A stretch of 64,000 nucleotides of DNA from NCBI GenBank assembly GCA_951213105.1, contig OX578140.1, positions 32,021,518 through 32,085,517 on the forward strand, written 5' to 3'. Source of the stretch: Amaurobius ferox (lineage: Eukaryota > Arthropoda > Arachnida > Araneae > Amaurobiidae). Below are positions 55,754-64,000 of the stretch, in pieces; positions within the stretch are counted from its first letter, which is position 1, and the number at the start of each line of letters is the position of its first letter. Made by a program: the position numbers and the translations under genes. Under the pieces are notes generated by a model. The model worked only from the letters and a program-made list of their open reading frames with translations, did no database searches and was not told where the DNA came from.

Positions 55754-56672
55754 AGTTTCCTTATATACATAATGTATAAGAAAAGTATTGTGACCGGGTC
55801 GAAAATTCGAATTCAAATTTTCGACGGGAGAGCACGTTTCAAGCATCCCTGATCGCGAATCAAACATTTTTGAAGTGATGTCTGTGTGTGTGTGTGTGTG
55901 TGTCAGTGAGTCTGTGGAGACAATAGTTGACGAACGAATGGACCGATTCGAACGAAATTTGGTACAAAAATCAGAATCCGTAAACACTAGAAGCCTACTG
56001 TTTTCATACGCAATCGAATGTTCAGAACCCCCCTAAATTTTCGAGTGAAATGTTGAAAAAATCGTCAAAAAATCAAAACCGCTAATAAAGTTAAGCAAAT
56101 TGACATTTCTTATGTAATTTTTCATTAGAAAACGATTGACATAAATTTTAGAACGCTAACATGAACCGTTCTCGAGATATTGCACATTTTTGAAAAAATT
56201 ATCAAAAAGTCATATAAAATAAAAAAAAATATTTCCTATTGAGAAACATGTTCACTTTTCATATGTAATACCAAGCGATAAATTGGGTGACATCATTCTC
56301 GTGGATCTAGTTCGTTCCATTCATGAAAAAAGATACTTTGAGTAATACTTTTGTATTTGATCGCCATTTATCTGCTATAGTCATTTATCTGCTGTAAGAA
56401 TAACTTATTTCTTCGTCCATAACGCTTGGCGAGATTTTGGCGGAATGTCGCCAACTTGGCGACTGTTTGAAATGTTGCTAAATTAACGAAAATCTCGCCA
56501 AATTGTTAAAAATATCGCTAAATCAATAAAAATGACGACTAATTGTCGAAAATTCAATATCTTGGAAAGAATATAAGTATCTACTATAAGAATAACCTAT
56601 TTTTTATTGTAAAAGTAGTAAATTCATTATATTATATAAGGAAAATCATGTGTTGCCCACATCAGATTTTTT
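55754..56672 (+). mobile_element. Family D element 9
   Basis: Complete forward copy; (GT)n at 55,883-55,902; a short tandem duplication ATTTATCTGCT around 56,366-56,392. Confidence 0.8.
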
Positions 56673-57900
56673 TTGTTAGGGGACCGTATAAAAAAGTTAA
56701 ATTTTGCATTTTCTTCTAATTATTAGTTCCGGTGTGTGCAACTGCTATTGGTGAAATCTCCTCTATTTGCTGATAAATTTACTTTTGAGACCAACAGTTT
56801 ATTTTATATATTTTTTTAACACTGTTCGAGAAACATTTGATATAACCCTTATTCGCACGAATTCATAAAATCCGTCCATTTACTCAGAATGAAACATTCA
56901 CAATGCAGTTAACTGTATTTCCATTATCTTCACCATTTTTAGAACATACTACAAAATATTCAAAACTGCAAGAATAAATTTAGTCAAATAATTAATTTGT
57001 CGATTGTTTTTATCATCATATAAAATTATAATTAGCATTTATTTTTCAAAAATGAAAAAAAATACACTAAAAATAGGATTACAAACGAAAGAAGATTTCC
57101 GATACGATACATATCGAAATTTTTTTATATCGATAACTAGTAAGTATCCTACAGATATGTATCGATATGCCCATCACTACAATGGGTGGGTGGATGTGTG
57201 TGTGTGAAGCATATAAAATTTACCGGAATGTTTACTTTTCTTTAAGCTCGTTATAAGCTTCTAATCTTTGAACTGCACTTATATTTTGCAAATGTTTGAA
57301 ACTGATATATTTATATTAAGGATTATTTTCATTCATATTTTCTCAGAAACCATTTAACATTTTCTAAGAAATCCAATGTAAATATTTAATTTTGTGATAT
57401 TTGTACCGAACATGAAGCCTCAGGCTTTATTTTTGTCGTAATTATTTAAGGTAAAAATGCTGATGAAACGTTCAATACCGTGTAGAAAAGACATTTGGGG
57501 TAAGATGGCTTTGCTCGGGTTTCTCATACATCGTAGAGCATTAAATATAATTTTAGCTAAAAATACACCGGACCCAGGAGATGAACCCGAGTCTTTTTGA
57601 TTATGCACAAACATGCTGACATTTATAGCCATTTATATTATGACTGTTTAACGTGTTTTTATCTTACTCTCTAGATACTCCCTAGTTACCCAAAAGACTG
57701 AATAATTATACACTTATATTCATGGTCTGATTAAAGCAGGGGCCTGAGGGGAAGCTGTCGCGGGTCAACATTAGAAGGGCTCTAAATTAAACAACTGCAA
57801 TATGGAAAATTTAATGACTGCTTCTTGAAAAGAAATTGACTACACCATTCAAAAATTAGCAGCAATCCACTGATAAGTGATCATCCCAACGAGAAAAATT
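56673..57900. other. No gene recognised; one tRNA-like fragment
   Basis: On the minus strand about 57,560-57,595 reads GACTCGGGTTCATCTCCTGG, a B-box-like sequence without a clear A box; perhaps an old SINE. Confidence 0.3.
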
Positions 57901-58110
57901 TCATAACGAGAAAGCTCCATACTGAGATCTCCATACTAAAAAAGTTCCATACTGAGAAAATTCCATACTGAGATCTCCATATTGAGAAAGTTCTATACTG
58001 AGATCTCCATACTGAGAAAGTTCCAAACTGAGATCATCTCCATATTGAGAAAGTTCTATACTGAGATCTCCATACTGAGAAAGTTCCATACTGAGATCTC
58101 CATACTGAGA
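57901..58110. repeat. 30-bp minisatellite (two 14-16 bp half units)
   Basis: Alternating CCATACTGAGATCT and CCATACTGAGAAAGTT over about 210 bp. Confidence 0.88.
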
Positions 58111-58246
58111 CCTTTGATAGACGTAGTTAAATCATTTAAGGCTAATTTCAAAATATTATTGGGACTGCAGCATGATTTCGAGATCTAGAGTATGTTGACA
58201 TCTTGGTTATAATGTGAAAATTGCCAGTATTACTTATTACTTAAAT

Positions 58247-58520
58247 GGCAACACGTCCGAAGATAGAAATCAAATACTGACACTTTTAAAATAATAAAAG
58301 TTTATTTTCAAATTATAGGACGTTTACAAAAATACAGAAATCGCTTTCGGGCGTATGACCCTTCTTCAGAACCAGAAAAATCAAATCAGGGGCATAAAAT
58401 TCGGGCATATTCCTTCATCAGAGGCATACCCTTGAAAGCGCTAAGGTAATTTTTTTATAAACGTCCTATAATTTGAAGATTAACTTTCATTATATTAAAA
58501 GTGTCAATATTTGAGTTGCC
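58247..58520. mobile_element. Foldback (inverted-repeat) element, about 275 bp
   Basis: The two ~95-bp arms are complementary: TGACACTTTTAAAATAAT, CAAATTATAGGACGTTTA and CGCTTTC on the left mirror GAAAGCG, TAAACGTCCTATAATTTG and ATTAAAAGTGTCAATA on the right. The centre of ~80 bp contains CCTTCTTCAGAACC and CCTTCATCAGAGG. Non-coding, MITE-like. Confidence 0.75.
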
Positions 58521-58525
58521 AATAA

Positions 58526-59370
58526 GTTAAATTCCGTAAAAATATGTAAGAACGGCATTTTGTATACCTTTTCCTAGAATATAATTATGTTTTTAAAAAT
58601 ATTTTTGTGCATTTCATGAATATCGAGAGGCAGGGGGATGGCGGGAAAATGCCTGACACGGGCCCCAGTTAGGCCAAGTTAGGCTGCTTATATCGTCGAA
58701 AACGGGACAGAACCGAACGCAGCCTAATGTTCCATTCACACAAAGAACAGAGAAAATCACGTTATTCAAAAAGTTTTCCCTGGACGGAACAGACTAGTGG
58801 TTAGAGCACGGGGATTGCCCTCGGAGGACCCGAGTTTGAATTTTGACATATAGCATTACAAATTTGGAAAACGAAAAATTTTCAATCTTCTTCAACTTGA
58901 CAAGATAGTTACTATTTATATCTACCGTGTATAGTTTCAAAAATATTTCACGTGAAAGTAAAAAAAAAATGAAAAACATAAAAACACTTGCTTGGACTGT
59001 TGAATATTTTCAAAAGTTTAAAATATTGAAATTATTTCGATGTATTCATAATCAGGACTCTATTTCCGACAAGAAAAATTATACCTGTTTATTTTTCAGG
59101 TTCGGAGATAAAAGTGTAAACATTTTATCTCCGAACTTTAGAAGTGTTTACATTTTTTGTAACGCTCCAATTTCCGCCAAGGATACACCAAGCATATATG
59201 TTATTCATATAAAAAAAAATTCACACGTGTATCATCGTTGTATATTTAAAACAGCCGCTTTATTGAAATAAACGCCTATGCCGCGAACTTGACTCAATAA
59301 AGCGGCGGTAATTGCATCTATGTCAGAAAATACTTCTGATCGACAAAAAAAAACATAATAATAATAAAAC
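58526..59370. other. No gene; tRNA-like fragment and two hairpins
   Basis: At 58,790-58,860 AGACTAGTGGTTAGAGCACG and CGAGTTTGAATTTTGAC resemble degraded A and B boxes. Hairpins: 59,101-59,135 (arms TTCGGAGATAAAA and its complement, 9-nt loop) and 59,254-59,306 (arms GCCGCTTTATTGA and its complement, 27-nt loop). Confidence 0.5.
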
Positions 59371-60290
59371 TCTGATGTGGGCAACACATGACTTTCCTTA
59401 TATAATGCAATGAATTCACTACTTTTACAGTAAAAAAATAGGTTTTTCTTATAGTAGATACTTATATTCCTTCCAAGATATTGAATTTTGGTCAATGAGT
59501 CGTCATTTTCATTGATTTAGCGTCATTTTTATCCATTTGGAGAGATTTTCGTTAATTTGGCAGCATTTAAAAAATTTGCCAAGTTGGCGACATTCCTCCA
59601 AATCCGTCGCCAAAATCTCGCCAAGCGTTATAAACTGAGAAATAAGTTATTTTTATAGCACATAAATGATTATTGATGTTCAAATACAAAAGTATTACTC
59701 AAATATCTTTTCTCATGAATGGAGCAAACTAGATCCACGGGAATGATGTCACCAAATTTATCGTATGATATTACATATAAAAAGTGAACAGGTTTCTCAA
59801 CAGTTAATATGTATTTTTTTAATTTATGGGATTTTTTGATAAATTTATTTAAAAAATGTGCAATATCTCGAAAACGGTTCATGCGAGCTTTCTAAAGTTT
59901 ATGTCAATCGTTTTCTAAGGAAAAATTACATAAGAAATATCTATTTGGTGAGCCTTATTAAAGGTTTTGATTTTTTGATGACTTTTTCAAAATTTCACTC
60001 GAAAATTTAGGAGGGTTCTGAACATTCGATAACGTTTAAAAACAATAGGCTTCCAGTACTCATGGATTGTGATTTTTGTACCAAATTTCATTCGAATCAC
60101 TCCATTCGTTCGTGAGATATCATCTCCACAGACTCACTGACACACACGGACACTCACACACACACACACGCACACACACATCAACTCAAAAATGGTCGAT
60201 TCGTGATCAGGGATGCTTGAAACGTGCTCTCCCGTCGAAAACTCGTATTCGAATTTTTAACCACGTTACAATTCTTTTCTTATACATAAG
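59371..60290 (-). mobile_element. Family D element 10, hairpin end lost
   Basis: It begins TCTGATGTGGGCAACACA and runs to TTCTTTTCTTATACATAAG; the second hairpin arm is missing, so it is truncated at the right. Confidence 0.75.
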
Positions 60291-60519
60291 TGCTCAAACC
60301 ATAAAGTCACACAGCGCAGGATCACAACCTTTGAATGAAACAAAATACAGCTTTTCTCAGAACCGTGTTGATAATTCACGCTTTACTCTAAATTGATACA
60401 ATTTCATTTCGAGCTTTACCCAGAGCGCCTGTTATCCAGGTAAACCTAGGCTTATCCTCAGTTGAGTCACAAGTGATATATTCCAACTGTTCAGTGGCGT
60501 GCTGTTTCTTTTGCATTTT

Positions 60520-60905
60520 TAACAATTTACAACAAAGTTGAAAAGTGTTTATCACTTTGTTCATGCATTCTGTCTTGTCTGTGTGTCTGTCTATCTGTTA
60601 GCACGATAACTGCCGTAGAAATGACTTAATCAAAATGTAATTTTAGTATGTTGTTCAGACAGTCTGTAGGACCTATGGGAATATAAATGAATAATATCAC
60701 CCAATAAGTTTTGGATTGAATCCGGGTTCAAAAAATGAAATACATTGAGCCCTATTGGACCTAATTTTTCAAACATTTTTTAAGCGGATTTAAAATTCAC
60801 AAATTGCTTCGAAACTTTTAGGTAATATTCAAATTGTTCCATAAAATATATAAAAAAAAATTCAGCGAAATATATTCAGCAGTTTCTTAAATAAAAATTA
60901 AAATA
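60520..60905 (+). mobile_element. Repeat B copy 2
   Basis: Matches 15,233-15,650, with a much shorter TCTG tract and the GCACGATAACTGCCGTA core. It lies directly before repeat A copy 2. Confidence 0.65.
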
Positions 60906-60923
60906 ATAATAACACCTCTTATA

Positions 60924-61802
60924 TGAAGCGATCACGTGACCCACTTCAAAAGGATATATGGCATCCATCTTGTCTCAAAATCGTGATTTTTAAAGTTCTT
61001 TTTAATTCATATTGAGTGTTGTATCCGTCCACTTTATTTTTGCTTAAATTCTGTGCATCTACATACTGAAACAACGCAATGACAATATATTTGAGTATAA
61101 ATGCTCATCTAAATTTGATTATTTCTGCAACGAAGCCTATTTTTCACCTATGTGAAATGTAAACAGCAAAATATGTAGAATGAGTTGTATTAGAATTGCT
61201 GTATTTCTTTAACACAAAATCATTTAGTTCATGGAGTTTGCGTAGCTGATATGAATGAAATATTCATTGATTTTACAAAGATAAGAACGATTTTTTTTCG
61301 ATGAAGTTTTACGCATAGAGTGTAATTACTTGTAGCTCCATGGTCTTAATTTTTAAATAAAATAAATTATTATAGTATTGTGATGAATGACATGAATGGG
61401 AAATTATTTATGAATGAAATGCTGCTTTTATAGAGAGAGCCAGGCGTGTTATTTTTTCTATGACGTCATTTGAATGAAATTCAGTTGTTTTTGATGAAGT
61501 TTTCAAATATAATAAATTATCGTAGTATTATGATAATTCTAAAATTATTACCGAGGAATGTATCGCATTTTAGATAAGTTTAAACCAGGCAATTTATTTT
61601 TCAATGCCGTCATTTGAATGAAGTTCATTTTTTTCGATGAAGGTTTAAGTTTTCAAATATAATGAATTAATGTAGTATTGTGATAAGTTTTAAAATATTA
61701 CCGAGGAATGTATTGCATTTTAGACATGTTTAAATAAAATTGCATTGAAGTTGGAAAGTGTTTCATAATCAATGCTTTAAAAATGATTGATCTTTCTTGT
61801 TT
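60924..61802 (+). repeat. Interspersed repeat A, copy 2
   Basis: Direct match to 11,784-12,695 without a Polinton next to it, so it shows the sequence of the family near that junction. Confidence 0.75.
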
Positions 61803-62296
61803 AACTTGCAAGATCTTTGTAAGTAATTTGTTATATTTTTCTAACTGATATTGATTTCTTCTGATATGACTATTGGCGTTTAAAACAGTCCTCTTCAGAA
61901 TTAAAAGTAGATTGTTGGTATTGGTTTTCAGAGACTAATTAATACATGATCAGAATTTATTTTGAACTGAATTTAAAATGTTTCACATCAACAGTTTTAG
62001 AAATTTCTTAAATTTGAATTATAATGCTTCAAAAATGCAATTGTGTGCCCAAGTGTTATTTCAATATGACTAATGAAATAATAAAAGTCAATATTTGCCC
62101 ATAATAAAAATTTTTTAAAGGCTTAGACACTATACACAGAAGAGAATAATGATTTGAATATCATAGTTAATTGATAAGCAATATTAGTTTATGTGTAGTT
62201 TAGCGATCACCCGTTAGCGAACTTAAGGAAATACCGCTATTTCGGCGTGATTCATTTCTCTCGGTTTGAAAGCACATGGTTGCAATGAAAATAAAA
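61803..62296. other. No recognisable gene
   Basis: AT-rich with no supported frame. Confidence 0.35.
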
Positions 62297-63275
62297 TCTG
62301 AAGTGGGCAACATATGACTTTCCTTATATAATGCAATGAATTTACTACTTTTACAGTTTAAAAAATGTTATTCTTATAGTAGATACCTATATTCTTTCCA
62401 AGGTATTGCATTTTCTTCAATTAGTCGTCATTTTCATTGATTTAGGGTCATTTTTATCTATTTGGCGAGATTTTTGTTAATTTGGCAACAATTCAAAATG
62501 TCGCCAAGTTCGCGACATTCCGTCAAATTCATCGCCAAAATCTCGCCAAGTGTTATTAAAGGCGAAATAAGTTATTCTTATAGCAGATAAATGACTATTA
62601 GCGTTCAAATACAAAAGTATTACTCAAAGTATCTTTTCTCATGAATGGAACGAGCTAGATCCACGAGAATGATGTCACCAAATTTATCGCATGGTATTAC
62701 ATATGAAAAGTGAACATGTTTCTCAATAGGAAATATTTTTTTTATTTTATATGACTTTTTGATAATTTTTTTTAAATGTGCAATATCTCAAGAACGGTTC
62801 ACGTCAGCGTTCTAAAATTTATGCCATTCGCTTTCTAATGAAAAATTACATAAGAAATGTCTATTTGCGTAACTGTATTAGCGGTTCTGATTTTTTGACG
62901 ATTTTTTCAAAATTTCACTCGAAAATTTAGGGGGGGGGGGTTCTGATCATTCGATTACGTTTAAGAACAATAGGCTTCCAGTGTTTACGGATTGTGATTT
63001 TTGTACCAAATTTCGTTCGAATCGGTCCATTCGTTCGTCAGTTATCGTCTCCACAGGCTCACTGACACACACACACACACACACATACACACACACACAC
63101 ACACACACATACTTTCACACACACACACACACACTCATATACACTGACATCACTTCAGAAATGTCTTATTCATAATCAGGGGGGCTTGAAACGTGCTGTC
63201 CCTTCGAAAACTCGAATTCAAATTTTCGACCCCGTCACAATTCTTTCCTTATACATTATGCGTATAAGGAAAGTA
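62297..63275 (-). mobile_element. Family D element 11
   Basis: Complete reverse copy with a complex (CA)n (63,064-63,145). It is directly followed by the inner part of another family D copy. Confidence 0.8.
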
Positions 63276-63641
63276 ATTGGTTTTTCTTATAGTAGATATT
63301 TATATTCTTTCCAAGATATTGAATTTTCGTCAATGAGTCGTCATTTTCATTGATTTAGTGTAATTTCTATCCATTTGGCGTGATTTTCGTCAATTTGGCA
63401 ACATTTAAAAAAGTCGCCAAGTTGGCGACATTCCGCCAAAATCTCGACAAGCGTTATGCACGGAGAAATAAGTTATTCTTATAGCAGATAAAAAACTATT
63501 GGCGTTCAAATACAAAAGTATTAATCAAAGTATATTTTCTCATGAATGGAATGAGTTAGATCCAGAAGAATGATGTCACCCAATTTATCGCATGATATTA
63601 CATATGAAAAGTGAACATGTTTCTCAACAGTTAATAAATAT
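63276..63641 (-). mobile_element. Family D element 12, remnant
   Basis: It starts at TTGGTTTTTCTTATAGTAG, exactly where the leading ~70-base end of the family stops, and runs to CAACAGTTAATAAATATT, where element 13 interrupts it. Confidence 0.75.
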
Positions 63642-64000
63642 TACTTTCCTTATATACATAATGTATAAGGAAAGTATTGTGACGGAGTCGAAAATTCGAA
63701 TTCGAGTTTTCGACGGGAGAGCACGTTTTAAGCATCCCTGATCACGAATCAAACATTTTTGAAGTGATGTCTGTGTGTGTGTGTGTGTGTGAAAGTGTGT
63801 GTGTGTGTCAGTGAGTCTGTGGAGACGATAACTGACGAACGAATGGTCCGATTCGAACCAAATTTGGTACAAAAATCACAATCCGTAAGCACTGGAAGCC
63901 TATTGTTTTTATTCGCAATCGAATGTTCAAAACCCCCTTAAATTTTCGAATGAAATTTTTAAAAAATCGTCAAAAAATCAAAACCACTAATAAAGTTACG
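63642..64000 (+). mobile_element. Family D element 13, cut by window end
   Basis: Forward copy from the hairpin ACTTTCC...GGAAAGT through (GT)n and the ACGATAACTGACGAACGAAT core; continues past 64,000. Confidence 0.78.

Noticed and set aside
57901..58110. CRISPR-like regular repeats
   Set aside because: Units are contiguous without unique spacers, and the context is animal DNA; it is a minisatellite.
58790..58860. Another tRNA-derived SINE
   Set aside because: A- and B-box-like words are present but degraded, and no repeated body or tail was found elsewhere in the window.

Overview
The window is AT-rich animal (probably arthropod) nuclear DNA. The signs are dense interspersed repeats, (GT)n, (TCTG)n and (TA)n microsatellites, a tRNA-derived SINE with target-site duplications, decayed reverse transcriptase fragments, and no clear host gene. 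A chelicerate or hemipteran-like host is a guess from repeat style only.

Positions 1 to about 11,767 hold most of a Polinton/Maverick (adintovirus-like) element that runs off the left edge. Leftward genes are a 3'-truncated integrase, a PLA2-like/zinc-ribbon protein, a small membrane protein and the packaging ATPase. Rightward genes, from a divergent promoter at about 2,226-2,302, are a coiled-coil protein, a small hydrophobic pVI/pX-like protein, an adenain-type protease, the minor capsid protein, a 56-residue basic protein, the major capsid protein, an acidic-tailed unknown and a full-length protein-primed DNA polymerase B. All reading frames except the integrase are intact with ATG starts. 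Palindromic hairpins follow the four rightward units, and an A/T-rich motif sits directly against almost every start codon. About nine 82-93 bp subterminal repeats follow the polymerase.

The most interesting point is the junction between the PLA2/zinc-ribbon gene and the integrase. The integrase frame has no ATG upstream of or within its catalytic core, apart from one Met next to the last catalytic residue. It lies in the -1 frame of the upstream gene, and the overlap holds T TTT TTA in the correct phase, an 8-nt spacer and an 8-bp GC-rich hairpin. This is the layout of a programmed -1 ribosomal frameshift. A second point is that the small hydrophobic protein ends in an 11-residue peptide after a Gly-Lys-Gly site, just before the protease gene. 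This parallels the 11-residue protease cofactor cut from the C terminus of adenovirus pVI. Gly-Lys/Arg-Gly sites recur in the neighbouring small proteins.

From about 11.8 kb to the right edge the sequence is repeat-dominated. About fourteen copies of a ~0.95 kb non-autonomous family (D) have a terminal hairpin, microsatellite and TTGGCGA-type iterons, and look like Helentron-associated (HINE/DINE-1-like) elements. Related families are E, B and G. There is a ~4 kb segmental duplication (27,357-31,250 and 31,907-35,940) with a SINE, reverse transcriptase remnants beside it, a tandemly duplicated SINE-bearing composite (51,036-54,544) nested in an older repeat, a foldback element (58,247-58,520), several minisatellites, and a GC-richer island (47,080-47,730) that might be a host promoter or first exon.
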